Shown here piece after piece: positions 18,870 through 28,475 of a stretch of DNA of 64,000 nt (position 1 is the stretch's first letter; each line of letters begins with the position of its first letter). Position numbers and translations under genes: made by a program. The stretch is from contig OX637362.1 of the NCBI GenBank assembly GCA_951799405.1, forward strand, positions 10,402,493-10,466,492, read 5' to 3'. The notes under the pieces are model-generated. The model saw only the letters and a list, made by a program, of their open reading frames with translations, did not search any database and had not been told where the DNA came from. The stretch is from Agapetus fuscipes. Lineage: Eukaryota > Arthropoda > Insecta > Trichoptera > Glossosomatidae.

Positions 18870-19100
18870 CTAAGGCAGCGTACTGCCAACGCGACGTATT
18901 TTAAAAAGTCCTGATCCATACTTGCCTGGAACAATTTTCCCGTCGGTGTTCGCGCGAACCAGCCTACCACCACCTTCAGAAAGGGACTGAAGCCACTGCT
19001 TTTTTCCAGAAGCCATGGCGCCTTTGAGATGGTCCTGGACCATTAAATGGCGCCACAAGAAAGAAATCATCCATCATCAATCAATCATCATACTAGCTGG
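18870..19100. repeat. Retroelement 3' fragment with ATC-rich end
   Basis: ATTAAATGGCGCCACAAGAA followed by AGAAATCATCCATCATCAAT matches the ends at 12500 and 53680. The preceding 130 bp carry a short minus-strand open frame with no motif I recognise. Confidence 0.4.
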
Positions 19101-19226
19101 CACATATATTAAGAACATGTGTTTGATTCAACAAAAACTCTTAAACCTCATTAACAGTGTCAAAATATATTGTAAAATAATCTTAAATAGAAGAGACACT
19201 GAAAGAAAAACAAAAAAATATGTATG

Positions 19227-19501
19227 TTCTTTTACTTATAGGTTGGTATGCGGCTGACCTTCCATGCTGTAGAAAATGGTTCACTTTGTCAATGTCACCC
19301 CTGTTGTAGGGAAGGTCGGCAGGAGTTGCAGGGTGTATGTTCATTTGAGGTTCGGGTTTTTATATTGTAGGTCTACATGCGGCATGTTAAAGCGCGAACT
19401 TATACGTGTCTGCTTGTGAAAATGCATACAATGCGAATCAGTTATGTTACATATATTTGCAACTTAGATTAGATTAGATTATATATATATATATATATAT
19501 T
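19227..19501 (+). mobile_element. Solo LINE tail copy followed by (AT)n
   Basis: TACTTATAGGTTGGTATGCG start, CACCCCTGTTGTAGGGAAGG, GTCTACATGCGGCATGTTAA, and a TTGCAACTTAGATTAGATT end. It is extended by about 20 bp of AT dinucleotide repeat. Confidence 0.85.
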
Positions 19502-19880
19502 TGGATGACTTCTTTTTTTCTTTCTTCTTTTGGGCGCCGTTTAGTGGCTCCAGCCACCCCAAGGGCGCCCACCGCTCACTCTCTTCTTGTGAAGATGGTG
19601 GTCTTCAGCTCCTTTCTGAAGCGCTCCTCGCTGGTTTCCGTCCTCAGCTTCAAAGCCAGCCGGTTCTAGCACAACGGTCCCGCCGAACTGAACGCCCTAT
19701 CCCCAAAGCCCGTTCTACTCCGTCGAGATGGCATTTTCAGCTTGTTGATAGCATCACTCTGCGCCGAGCAAAGAGTGCACCGCTTATCAAAACTCTCGTC
19801 AAGCTTACATAGTTCGGCTAAGTAAGAAGGGGCCGTTTCTCTCAGTGATCTATAAACGTTTATAAACGTACTTATATCAA
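19497..19880 (-). pseudogene. LINE (CR1/Jockey-superfamily-like) RT C-terminus
   Basis: The minus strand encodes SLRETAPSYLAELCKLDESF, TGFGDRAFSSAGPLC, a stop, then NRLALKLRTE and FRKELKTTIF. The order TAPSYL ... R.R...GDRAFS.AGP..WN ... F...LKT is a hallmark of the C-terminal end of CR1/L2/Jockey-group reverse transcriptases. The TAG replaces the usual tryptophan codon (TGG) after the GPLC-equivalent, so the fragment is dead. The 3' end is a GAAGAAAG-rich run. This LINE is unrelated to the RTE-like family. Confidence 0.75.
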
Positions 19881-20042
19881 AATGCAAAAAATGTATTTTT
19901 ATCCTTCAAACTTACATCTCGGATGCCTCTAGGCTACATGCGGATCTTTAGATATAAAGCTGCAGTTCTTTAGTTACATACTCAAATATTATTTATTTTA
20001 TCAACAACAAAATTAAAAAAAATCTGAATCGATTAAAGGCGA

Positions 20043-20287
20043 TTTGACTTATAGGTTGGTATGAGGCTGACCACCCATACTGTAAAAAATGGTTCACTTT
20101 GCCAATGTCACCCCTGTTTCAGGGAATGTCGGCAAGAGTTGCAGGGCTTATGTTCATTTTAGGTTTGGATTTTATTTGTAATTACACAATCAGCATTTGT
20201 AAGCGCGAACTACACGTGTTTGTTTGTGGGCATACATGGGAGAGCTTTGAATGAATATATCCTTGCAACTTAGATTTTAGATTATAG
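20043..20287 (+). mobile_element. Solo LINE tail copy, full length
   Basis: From TTGACTTATAGGTTGGTATG to TTGCAACTTAGATTTTAGAT. Nearly identical to 50827-51076, sharing the GGGAATGTCGGCAAGAG and ACACAATCAGCATTTGTAAG variants, so the two form a recent subfamily. Confidence 0.9.
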
Positions 20288-20735
20288 GCACCAACTCTCT
20301 CTCACTTTGACTTGTAAGTTTTTACTCTTCCAACCTAAAAGGTTGCCGACCCCAACTCTAGGCGGTCTCTTTCGTATATCTGGATGGTAAAGGTTTTCCA
20401 GCAAACGCTCAAATAAAAAGGTTTCATGAATCTTAATAATAAATATAATAAAATTAAAAAATGGCCTGAAACTAAAATAGGAACTCTATTTAGCGTTTAA
20501 GTATCCATAGACATTTTTAAGATAAAACGCTAAATGGTAAAATATTAAATTTTAGGTGACAGGTGTCATTTTATGACGGCCACGTAATTTCCCCACATTA
20601 TGGTTCATAGCTGACGAGGCTTGTGGTAAAAAATAACGGTTTGTGAGTTATAACTTTCAGGACAAAAAAAAAATCGTTTATGGCAACTCTAAGCAAAATT
20701 GGTTTTAAATGATTCTTTTTAGCGTAAATAACGTT
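20288..20735. other. Mostly unassigned; hAT-like end fragment
   Basis: AACCTAAAAGGTTGCCGACC at about 20333 is the complement of the GGTCGGCAACCTTTT end of the hAT-like element at 45144-45696. The remaining sequence shows no supported feature. Confidence 0.4.
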
Positions 20736-20736
20736 C

Positions 20737-20973
20737 TATCTAATCTAATCTAAGCTGCAAGGATATATATCATTTAAAATTTATATTAAATGCATTCCCA
20801 CAAGCATACATGTATATTTTGCGCTAACACATGCCGCATGTGGACCCATCTCAAATAAACATTAGCCCTGCAACTCTTGCCGTCCTTCCCTGAGACAGGG
20901 GTGACATTGGCAAAGTGAACCATTTTTTTCACAGTATGGGTGGTCAGCCGCATACCAACCTATAAGTTAAGGA
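20737..20973 (-). mobile_element. Solo LINE tail copy
   Basis: The low end TCTAATCTAATCTAAGCTGC and high end CATACCAACCTATAAGTTAA bracket the usual boxes (CTTCCCTGAGACAGGGGTGA). About 20 bp near the middle are deleted relative to 15700-15958. Confidence 0.85.
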
Positions 20974-21049
20974 ACATACATGACAAATTACATGTTTAAA
21001 ATCACTAAATTATAATATGTATGGACATCAAAAACTAACAGAAAACAAG

Positions 21050-21212
21050 TTTTTTTTCTGTTTCAGAGAAGGTCGGAAAGAGCTGGAAGACTTGTGTCCA
21101 TTTGAGATTAGATTTTCAGGTTGTAATTCCGCATGCAACATATGTAGGCGCTTATACGTGTCTGCTTATGGGAATATATGTAATATGAATGCATCGTAAC
21201 TTAGATTTTTAG
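21050..21212 (+). mobile_element. LINE tail 3' two-thirds
   Basis: TTCTGTTTCAGAGAAGGTCG, TCCATTTGAGATTAGATTTT and CGTAACTTAGATTTTTAG mark a truncated and diverged tail on the plus strand, immediately 3' of the copy at 20737-20973. Confidence 0.65.
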
Positions 21213-21955
21213 TTTAAAAAAAGTCACAGACATTCATATGTCAATGTCCTTACATCCTAACAGAGATTATCAATAATTAGGAACAGCTTCAAGCAATGGA
21301 TCAATGATACCAATACAATTTTCATAATTATTCATACGCTTCAAATATCCCTATTAAAAATAATGGATGTAATACCTCTTTACAAAAGATTAAATGGGTG
21401 CCAAAACCTTTTTCTTTCAGCTGAAAAGACAGTACAAAGAAGACAAAAAATAAATAAAAGATACAACCTCTTTCAGGTTCCCTTACAAAGCCTTTGAGGT
21501 CCTTCAGTTGATGGCCCGTGTACAAGGTGTGTCTTTTCTAACGGTCGTTATTTACACAGCCACCTTAACGACAGCTTTTTTCAGCTGTTACGGCAGCCAT
21601 TATTACAATAGAGCCTAATTTGAAATATTCTAACGGAGTTTTTTTTTAATTTAAGTGCATTTTTGCAAGATGGTATTTTTTTAAGATGATCTGTTGCGTT
21701 GTAAAAATTCTTTCTTGTCATTTTAATAAATAAAGTTGTTGACTTTAAAAACAGAAAGAGGGAAAAATGTAAAGATACTATGAAATTTATAAGAAATACT
21801 TACAAAATTTTGCAGAACGGTTACAATTTGTCTTGACATCGGGTATTAGATACCAAGCATTGAATGAAAAAGTCAAATTAAATTTATGACAAAGCAATAT
21901 TATCCATTTAATAATATAATTTTGATCTTTTTTGTAAATAGTGCGTGAGTAAAAT
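21213..21955. other. Unassigned stretch
   Basis: Long AT-rich gap. Small ORFs of 60-65 codons have no recognisable content. CACAGCCACCTTAACGACAG near 21556 is single-copy. Nothing further can be supported. Confidence 0.3.
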
Positions 21956-21957
21956 TA

Positions 21958-22070
21958 TCTATAATCTAAGCTTAAAAGTTTTATCAACATTTAACCGTGC
22001 AACTCTTGCCACCTTTCCCTGAAAAAAGCTGACATTGGTTGAGTGAATCAATTTACACAGTATGTTAAAA
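21958..22070 (-). mobile_element. Degraded LINE tail
   Basis: CTATAATCTAAGCTTAAAAG ... ACCGTGCAACTCTTGCCACC ... TGACATTGGTTGAGTGAATC is the complement of a tail with a large central deletion. Confidence 0.55.
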
Positions 22071-22074
22071 TTTT

Positions 22075-22260
22075 CCAAAGTTAGTTCGTTTACGGAGTGA
22101 ACATTGATTTTTCAATATAAATTAAAAATAACTTTTTATGAAACACATAGTTTTATTTTGACAGTTTATTGAAGTTGAATTGATTGCCTAAGCGCTATTG
22201 AACTCTATTTGTCCATCTTCAGAGGCTAACTGAGGTAAAAACAAAATAATACAAATTCTA
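22075..22260 (-). mobile_element. Penelope-like end fragment
   Basis: The minus strand has CCTCTGAAGATGGACAAATA, a partial hammerhead-like box. On the plus strand, CACATAGTTTTATTTTGACA matches the arms near 7490. A clear GAAA half is missing. Confidence 0.35.
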
Positions 22261-22418
22261 TGCGCGGAAGAGAAAGTGGGTGGGTTTTTTCACACTGGTA
22301 CTGTTAGTATGGGAGAAAGACTTATTGAAGGACGGAAGGTATTTGTTTATTAATATTATTATTATCAATATTTTGGTGAATTCTTAGTGCAAAATAATCA
22401 AAACTAAAAAACATTGTA

Positions 22419-22650
22419 ATCTATAATCTATAATCTCAGTTACAAAGATATATTAACATTTAAAACTCATATCAAATGCATGCCCACAAACAAACACGTG
22501 TAGTTCGCGCTTACAAATGTTGAACGAGTACTTACAAATAAAATCCAAACCTCAAATGAGCATAAACTCTACAACTGTTGCCGACCTTCCCTGACACAGG
22601 GATGACATTGGAAAAGTGAACCATTTTTTACAGTATTGATGGTCAGAATA
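22419..22650 (-). mobile_element. Solo LINE tail copy
   Basis: CTATAATCTATAATCTCAGT at the low end, CCTTCCCTGACACAGGGATG, and TTTTTTACAGTATTGATGGT at the high end, where it is truncated just before the usual start. Confidence 0.8.
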
Positions 22651-22960
22651 TAATGAGTAATGGAAATCAATATTTCGAAAATAGAGGTACAAGAAGAAAA
22701 GGGGATTAGGAAAGACCCGAAAAGAAGAAAAAAACTATCAAAATGTTCTGTAGAGATTAAAGATGGAAGTGTAAAGAGTTTGGCTTGCATACATTGGTTG
22801 GTGTAAGCGTAGGTGTAACCAAAATGTATACAGTGAAATAAATTCGTAGCCAGCATTTGTTTCCTCGACATATTATCTGTGAGCTGTGGCACTGAACAAA
22901 GACGTAACCGTAGCATAGCTGACAATTTTTGTACAAGTTTGAAGGGTTGATGAAAAAAAT
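22651..22960. other. Unassigned stretch
   Basis: A minus-strand open frame spans part of it and the adjacent tail, but is repeat-derived by overlap. No other signal. Confidence 0.25.
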
Positions 22961-22971
22961 TACATACGTTC

Positions 22972-23230
22972 CGTCGGTGTTATTGCCGAGGAGGCTTGTG
23001 GGCCGATCGTTCTAGCGTGTTTGGAATGGAATAACATTGGTTCCATCCCCGCTTGGGTCATTTGACCATAACTTTGACCCTGGTTCAACAGATGTAATTG
23101 GGTAATTATTAATTGATAATTCATTAAAATAAACAATAATGAATTATTAATTGATGATATCAGTACCTGTTTCTGGCCAGGCAGAATAGGTTGGTGAATT
23201 GCATTCCTCTTCACAAATCTATTTTTATAT
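22972..23230 (+). mobile_element. SINE-C, near full length
   Basis: A tRNA-like head with GGAGGCTTGTGGGCCGATCG and B-box-like TTGGTTCCATCCCCGC. The body follows: GACCCTGGTTCAACAGATG, an A/T inverted stretch around AATAATTCATTAT, and CTGGCCAGGCAGAATAGGTT. The 3' end reads TTCCTCTTCACAAATCTAT. Partner copies: 33795-34075, 36045-36265, 31190-31325, 54762-54960 and 3222-3340. Confidence 0.75.
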
Positions 23231-23244
23231 TTTAAAAAAAAGTA

Positions 23245-23315
23245 AAAAAAGTTTCCATCTCTCAAGGGGCTGGTTCTCATTACACGTGAAGACTGAGTAA
23301 ACCTTGCTGGTTTTG
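23245..23315 (-). mobile_element. SINE-A body fragment
   Basis: CAAGGGGCTGGTTCTCATTA ... CGTGAAGACTGAGTAAACCT is the complement of the SINE-A body segment (TTTACTCAGCCTTCAC ... GAGCTGG). Confidence 0.6.
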
Positions 23316-23599
23316 ATGATGATGATAATGATGTTGATGTAAACTGAAGAAGTAATGTATGAATTTGTTAAATTAAAGAGGATCAAAAGAGGCGTATATC
23401 CATTGGCTGAGATGAAAATATTAAATATGCGAATTAAATAAAATTTGATTAAGCTAAAATACATGAGTTTTTCACTTGCTACGACAATGGTGTGGTATCT
23501 ACGGCGCAATGCATTGTCTTGTTTGCGGGCGCTCGTATGAGTTAGTGTTATATCCTTTTGTTAGCAATATCAGAGCAGGTAAATCACGCCGTAGCCTCT

Positions 23600-24160
23600 G
23601 GCGTAGAACCCAGATACCTGGACATGGAATATATTATTAAAATAGCAGGTGATCTGATGCGTCAATGTGCCTGTAATAGCTTTTCACCGTGAGTGGTCAG
23701 AGACTTGAGTTAACAAGACTAAAACTTGAAAATTATGGCACAGACTTGGCGTAGAATCCAATTACCTGGACATGGAATATATTAAAAAAGCAGGTGATCT
23801 GATGCGTCAATGTGCCTGTAATAACTTTCCTCCGTGAGTGGTCAGAGACTTGAGCTAACAAGACTAAAACTTGAAAATTATGGCGTAGAATTCAGTTACC
23901 TGGACATGGAATATATTAAAATAGCAGGTTATATGATGCGTCAATGTGCCTGTAATAAATTTCCACCGTGAGTGGTCAGAGACTGGAGTTAACAAGACAA
24001 AACTTGAAAATTATGGAGTAGAATCCATAGCTTAGCTGTGCCCGAGATGCCTTTGCACTGTGTATGGTCAGAGTCTATATTTAGAAATATTAGGGCAAGT
24101 AAATCTCGCTGTAGCGTATGGCGTAGAGCACAGATACTTGTATATAGAATATATTGAAGT
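23600..24160 (+). repeat. Minisatellite, about 134-148 bp period, three good units plus a degenerate one
   Basis: CCTGGACATGGAATATATTA recurs at about 23618, 23766 and 23900. Each is followed by GCAGGTGATCTGATGCGTCA-type sequence, CAATGTGCCTGTAATA, CGTGAGTGGTCAGAGACT and AACTTGAAAATTATGG. A fourth, degenerate unit follows to about 24160 (GTGTATGGTCAGAGTCTATA, TATAGAATATATTGAAG). Spacing of 148 then 134 bp reflects a small insertion in the first unit. Confidence 0.75.
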
Positions 24161-24254
24161 TCTCTGACCATATAACGCAGCTGACGACTACGTGCTACCA
24201 GCTGCTGGGATTAGTAATCAGAGTGTGCTAACAGCTCGCTGAGCCCAGAGAATC

Positions 24255-24327
24255 CTACATGTGGGGTGTGAAATTTATTTATTTTCACAGGTAAGGGGGC
24301 AGCCATATTACACCAACCAACACTAAG
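24255..24327 (-). mobile_element. SINE-A 3' fragment
   Basis: ATTTATTTTCACAGGTAAGG followed by GGGCAGCCATATTACACCAA is the complement of SINE-A near CCGGCCCCCTTACCTGTAAA. It is interrupted at 24328 by the TIR element that follows. Confidence 0.6.
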
Positions 24328-24544
24328 GCTAGTTCGGACACGGCGACTAATTTAGTCGAGTAGCAAGTAATTTAGTGGCTAAACGTGTGCGAACCACGAA
24401 AAATTAGTCGAGTAGTTTAGTCAATGATTTAGTCGAGTCGATACATTTTACTCTATCTTAAAGGGCGAGTAGCGCCCCGCCCACCACTATATTACTCGCT
24501 ACTCGGCCACCGATCACAGGGTCTCTGATATTCAATCTGGCTTT

Positions 24545-25756
24545 ATGCCAGGACGAGGTTGTGTGGACCAAATCTTTACTCTCAGACAGATTGTTGAAAA
24601 ACATCTGGCTGTGGGGAGGGTGGTCTACGCAGCATTCGTAGATCTTGAGAGGGCCTTTGACTCGGTGGACAGATGTATGCTGTGGAATGTTCTCAGGAAG
24701 TACGGTGTGAATGATAATCTTCTAAATGTGATACGTGCCATCTATGAAAATAGTTCGGCATGTGTAAGAGTGGATGGGAGATATAGTGACTGGTTTGATG
24801 TATATAAGGGAGTGAGGCAAGGCTGCGTGATGAGTCCATGGTTGTTTAATATAATCATGGACAGTTGCATAAAAGAAGCTGGAATATCAGAGAGCGGAGT
24901 GAAAGTGGGTGAAACAAGAGTTGGAGTACTTCTTTATGCTGATGATGCTATAGTTTTAGCTGACTCGGCGGAGGAACTCCAAACGATGTTAACCAAACTA
25001 AATGATGCATTTTGTAAGAATAGCTTGAAAGTAAATGCGAATAAGACAAAAGTATTAGTTTTTGACAGGAATGAAGTATGTGAGGAACTTACAATTAATT
25101 TGAATGGAATAAAAGTTGCAGTAGTGAATGAGTTTGACTATTTAGGAAGTAAGTTTGAGGCGAATGGTAAGATGACGAAAGAATTAGAGAAGCGTGCCAG
25201 CAAAGGAAGATGCGTGATAGGAGCGTTTGGTAGAATAGCGAAGAATAAAAGGATACCAAAGAAAATGAAAATGGCGGTACACAATTGTATTTTGTTGCCG
25301 ACCCTGATGTATGGAAGCGAGTCATGGACGTTGAATGAAAGAGAAGTAAATAAGGTATGCACCGTAGAAATGGCCCATCTGAGAAGTATGACAGGAAAAA
25401 CACTGAAAGATAGAGTGAGAAACGAATGGGTTCTAAATGAATGCGGAGTAAAAGAAAGCGTGAAAGTGAAAGTTCAAAGAAGTGTGATGCGATGGTTTGG
25501 ACATATTGAAAGGATGAATGAAGACCGACTGACAAAAAGAGTGTATAAAGGGAATGTAACAGGTAAGCGTGGAAGGGGAAGACCTAGGAAACAATGGATT
25601 GATCAGATAAATGAGATTGCGAATGAATGGAATCTACAGAGTGGAAACAAGAGAAGAGCATGCATGAAAAGAGTGATGAAATTAGATGAGATGAAAGAAG
25701 TATGCAAGGACAGAGTCAAGTGGAGGCACTTGTGTGGAGGTACTGGCCACCCCTAG
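24545..25756 (+). CDS. RTE-like reverse transcriptase, 5'-truncated, 403 codons open
   Basis: Encodes the C-terminal two-thirds of a non-LTR retrotransposon polyprotein that reverse-transcribes its RNA at the nicked target. Residues 31-42 (FVDLERAFDSVD) are RT motif A, 91-102 (RQGCVMSPWLFN) motif B and 131-134 (YADD) motif C with its catalytic aspartates. LKVNANKTK (161-169) and FDYLGSKF (197-204) fit motifs D and E. Downstream come MYGSESWT (255-262), WFGH (317-320) and GRGRPRK (343-349), the order found in RTE/BovB-type elements. The frame continues upstream of this ATG to about 24515, so the ATG is not a true start. The endonuclease domain and RT fingers are missing. The stop is followed by GAAAGGCGGCAGGATACAAG and ACAAG repeats, with none of the long 3' tail seen in the sister family. 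Open but truncated, so not autonomous. Confidence 0.85.
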   Translation: MPGRGCVDQIFTLRQIVEKHLAVGRVVYAAFVDLERAFDSVDRCMLWNVLRKYGVNDNLLNVIRAIYENSSACVRVDGRYSDWFDVYKGVRQGCVMSPWLFNIIMDSCIKEAGISESGVKVGETRVGVLLYADDAIVLADSAEELQTMLTKLNDAFCKNSLKVNANKTKVLVFDRNEVCEELTINLNGIKVAVVNEFDYLGSKFEANGKMTKELEKRASKGRCVIGAFGRIAKNKRIPKKMKMAVHNCILLPTLMYGSESWTLNEREVNKVCTVEMAHLRSMTGKTLKDRVRNEWVLNECGVKESVKVKVQRSVMRWFGHIERMNEDRLTKRVYKGNVTGKRGRGRPRKQWIDQINEIANEWNLQSGNKRRACMKRVMKLDEMKEVCKDRVKWRHLCGGTGHP

Positions 25757-25795
25757 AGGAAAGGCGGCAGGATACAAGACAAGACAAGACTCGAA
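25757..25795 (+). repeat. LINE 3' terminus with (ACAAG)n
   Basis: AGGAAAGGCGGCAGGATACA followed by three ACAAG units ends the LINE. The sister copy at 52120 ends GGATACAGTAACAGTAACAG, and the relic near 36700 ends in CAGTTA units. Short tandem repeats in place of poly(A) are typical of RTE elements. Confidence 0.75.
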
Positions 25796-25825
25796 TAAAA
25801 TAGTCGCCGTGTCCGAACTAGGTTT

Positions 25826-26188
25826 TACACGTGTCTGCTTGTGGGCATGCATTTTTTCTTCTTCTTCTTCTTGTTACAGATCTATGATCTGCTAATTGTG
25901 CAACTCCCTGCTGTGATGCAGAAGACCAGCTGTTCTTCCATCTTTTGGGAGGGCGACCTGGTAGACGCTGGCCGTCCGGTATCTCCTGTGCCACGACTCG
26001 GGCTATTCTTCCTTTGTTTATGCGGTCTATATAGTCCCCCAGAACCGTCTCCTCTTCCTGCTCCATCTGACAATGTCTTCAGTATCGCACATGCTTCTGA
26101 TTTCTGAGTTCCGCAATCGTTCTTGCAGTGCATTTTCAATGTTAATAATTATATAATTGCAACTAGATTTTAGATTATAGATGGATCA
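25826..26188 (+). mobile_element. LINE tail 3' half split by another LINE fragment
   Basis: TTTACACGTGTCTGCTTGTG and GGGCATGCATTTT are tail sequence. The tail resumes at about 26125 (CATTTTCAATGTTAATAATT ... TTGCAACTAGATTTTAGATT). Confidence 0.65.
25853..26128 (-). pseudogene. LINE fragment with (GAA)n tail nested in the tail copy
   Basis: The low end is CTTCTTCTTCTTCTTGTTAC, a complemented AAG/GAA tail. The minus strand encodes DYIDRINKGRIARVVAQEIP ... RLPGRPPKRW, a GRPPKRW motif common near the C-terminus of some insect LINEs. Frame breaks follow. A family different from the RTE-like LINEs is likely. Confidence 0.6.
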
Positions 26189-26189
26189 T

Positions 26190-26925
26190 CAACGTCGGAA
26201 GAACGACAGGGTTAACAATTTTATTTTTACCATCTCTGTGTCACCAACAAAGTAAGTTGTTGGTAGATTGAAATGTTTAGTTACACTGTTGGACTGGATC
26301 AGGTCTGTGATTTAGCGCTTTGGTCTCACACGCGTCATGTTGCATCCTCACGGACAATTACATTCATACAGAATGATGCCAGTCGGGAAGGATCAGCCAG
26401 ACAGTTGGTATCCATTGTGGTGTGCCAGTTAATCGTGCCACTAGATGAATGAATCCATTAAATGGGTACTCAACACTGAATTAGCTAGTCATTTATACAC
26501 ACATTTGTATTAATTGATTTATAATGTGAGTTGAAGACATATTTTGTACGGAATCACTGATCGACACGGCTTAAACTGAATGTGGTGAAATTCGAAACTA
26601 ATGAAAACGTCACTTTTGATAGTCAATGTGAAGTTGAGTTGCCACAATTTTAAAAGTATTTTGTTGAAGAGAAACAAAATAGAATCCATACCGATGCGAA
26701 TGGTAGGGAGTAATTTCGATTTCAATGTAGGTACTATAAATAAACAATTCATTTATATTATTACTTTTTGTACCTTCTTATAACTGTTCTCAGCGACTTA
26801 TTCGCGACAATAAAAAACCTGATTAGATTAATGTCATATTTAGCTATAATATATGTAAATCCTTGTCTTGAATAAACAATTTCAAAGAATATATTTTATA
26901 TTTAAATATGTATTTTATTTTTATT
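26190..26925. other. Unassigned stretch
   Basis: Overlapping short ORFs on both strands near 26519-26783 have no recognised motif. No repeat family landmark is seen. Confidence 0.3.
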
Positions 26926-26929
26926 TATT

Positions 26930-27290
26930 CTCGATTGGCGGTACACGGTGGCATACTTATACCCACCTTGATAGATGGAAGTGAAGCCTGGACGGAGAAT
27001 GAAAGTGAAATAAGTAACGTCCATCCTAACAGATTAAAATAAAATTTATGTGTTTAAGGTCACAGTGAGTATTATTTAATAAACACGACCAGTTTCGGGA
27101 TCGCAGAGCATTCCACCTTCAAGTGCAAAATATAACATGGACTTTCAAAAAGTGACTGCCGAAAATCTTCATAATAATTAGTCCATACTGTTGAAATGAA
27201 CTTTCTAAGAAGTATGATTGGGAAAAAACCGGAATGATAGAATGAGGAATGATCTTGTAAGAGAAGAATGTGTTTCTCATCAACCATTTG
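26930..27290 (+). pseudogene. RTE-like LINE ORF fragment interrupted by an insertion
   Basis: ATTGGCGGTACACGGTGGCA ... GGAAGTGAAGCCTGGACGGA encodes the AVHG.I ... GSEAWTENESEISNVH region. The coding sequence resumes after 27186 as TVEMNFLRSMIGKK and NDLVREEC. Between them lies 27025-27180. Frameshifts are present. Confidence 0.75.
27025..27180 (-). mobile_element. Penelope-like end inserted with a 6-bp duplication
   Basis: Flanked by GTCCAT at 27019-27024 and 27181-27186, exactly where the LINE ORF is broken. On the minus strand it contains CACTTGAAGGTGGAATGC ... GATCCCGAAACTGGTCGTG and then TTTATTAAATAATACTCACT. The CTTGAAG ... CCGAAAC boxes are hammerhead-like, and the GGTCGT-TTATTAAA continuation matches the copy at 56161-56220. 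Confidence 0.65.
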
Positions 27291-27379
27291 TTTGAACTCA
27301 TCAATAAAAGGCAAATTTAAAAACACACAAACAAACTCCCGTTTTTTCAAGTTTATATTCGCATAGGTAGTTTTCACAT

Positions 27380-27775
27380 GCACTTTTTTTTAATGTTTAA
27401 CTTTTCTCAACGCGACAAAGCCGCCCAGTACATTGCCGCGTCGCGCTAATGTCTCTCATTTGCCTCCTTCAGCCCAACAAGATCCTAACATCAGTCTACC
27501 AGCACCTCGAGCTCAAACAAAACTTACAGTTCAAACTCGAATGTATCACTTGGCAAAAAATGTATGGAGCCTGAAGCAGCGCCTCGCGTAAACGTTTCAG
27601 TTTGCATCCGCATTTTTTGTTGTTGTTAAACGCTATGGTTGAGTTTGAACGCAAAGTGATGCAAGGCGAGTCAAAAAAAAATACTAAATCTCGCTCTTGT
27701 AATGACGTCATTTTTTTATACAAAGACTTGAACAAAAAAATATCCTGAAAAACGTATGCACGTCTCATACTACGG
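27380..27775. other. Unassigned stretch
   Basis: No supported feature. A minus-strand ORF of about 105 codons (27496-27813) runs across the start of the segmental duplication and lacks family motifs. Confidence 0.25.
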
Positions 27776-27819
27776 TCGACTTGGTGAATTCGATCAGACA
27801 ATTTTAAATACAAAAATGT

Positions 27820-28095
27820 TTTTTACAATCTCTCATTCGCTAGGGGTGATCAGAACCTCTGTAGATTTGCTTCCGTTTTTTCCTACCTTGAATACCTCTT
27901 TTAATTCAATCATAGCCATCACCGTTTTTAAGCATTTCATTCACTTACATTCGCTTTCTATACCCCATTCTTTCATTATTCCATCAATCTGATCCAGCAA
28001 TACTTTTTTTAGTCTTAGGTACCTTTCTACTTTTCCTTTCTTCATTTTTTTGTATTTGCACTTTGTAAGTATTAAATTATTCATTCTTTTTACAT
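27820..28095 (-). pseudogene. Diverged LINE ORF 3' end
   Basis: The minus strand carries a degraded frame with CTACAGAGGTTCTGATCACC (RGSDHP end), GAATTAAAAGAGGTATTCAA (ELKEVFK) and GCTGGATCAGATTGATGGAA (LDQIDGI). It matches the tail-less LINE type seen at 51790-52145. Duplicated at about 31960-32225. Confidence 0.6.
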
Positions 28096-28189
28096 GTCAA
28101 ATAAAACAATAAACGTTAGAGAAATAGATTCGAGACACTCCTTCTTTTAATATTTTCGTATTCTTTTAATCACCGTTGACAGAATATAC

Positions 28190-28475
28190 CGTTCTGTAGT
28201 CTAGTGCTTAATGCTATGATCTCGTGAATTAATGGACCCGAGTTCGATTACTAGAAGATCACAAAAAAAAACATTTTTTTCTAAAATGTGCTCTTCGTTG
28301 AGTTGAAAATTTCATGTGCCTTTACAAAGACAGACCACTCTAGGCCCTTTTACTTTTACAGCAACTGGGTCTTGTTTGAGAATTGGCGCCTTCTATAGTG
28401 ACGGCCAAGCTTGTTGAGGATTTTTGAGGTGTTTTTCAGAAAAAAAGGCGCTCATCAAAATGTAATTATTACTAT
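28190..28475 (+). mobile_element. Old SINE-B with tail type 2
   Basis: GTTCTGTAGTCTAGTGCTTA head, GAGTTCGATTACTAG B box, GTGCTCTTCGTTGAGTTGAA, GCAACTGGGTCTTGTTTGAG, and GAGGTGTTTTTCAGAAAAAA ... GGCGCTCATCAAAATG tail. Duplicated at about 32333-32618. Confidence 0.7.

Larger units (their letters stand above)
24329..25821. mobile_element. TIR element (CTAGTTCGGACACGGCGACT) enclosing a LINE
   Basis: The left end CTAGTTCGGACACGGCGACT and the complemented right end match over about 21 bp before diverging (left TAATTTAGTCGAG, right ATTTTATTCGAG). TA can be read as the flanking duplication or as part of the repeat. Subterminal TTAGTCGAGTAG words repeat three times at the left. The interior is almost wholly the LINE fragment at 24515-25795, so the LINE most likely landed in a short non-autonomous element. 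Confidence 0.7.

Noticed and set aside
19501..19812. 103-codon plus-strand ORF
   Set aside because: Antisense to the CR1/Jockey-like LINE C-terminus at 19497-19880, which has clear family motifs on the minus strand.
25095..25535. 146-codon minus-strand ORF and the shorter one at 25138-25362
   Set aside because: Antisense shadow of the reverse transcriptase ORF at 24545-25756.
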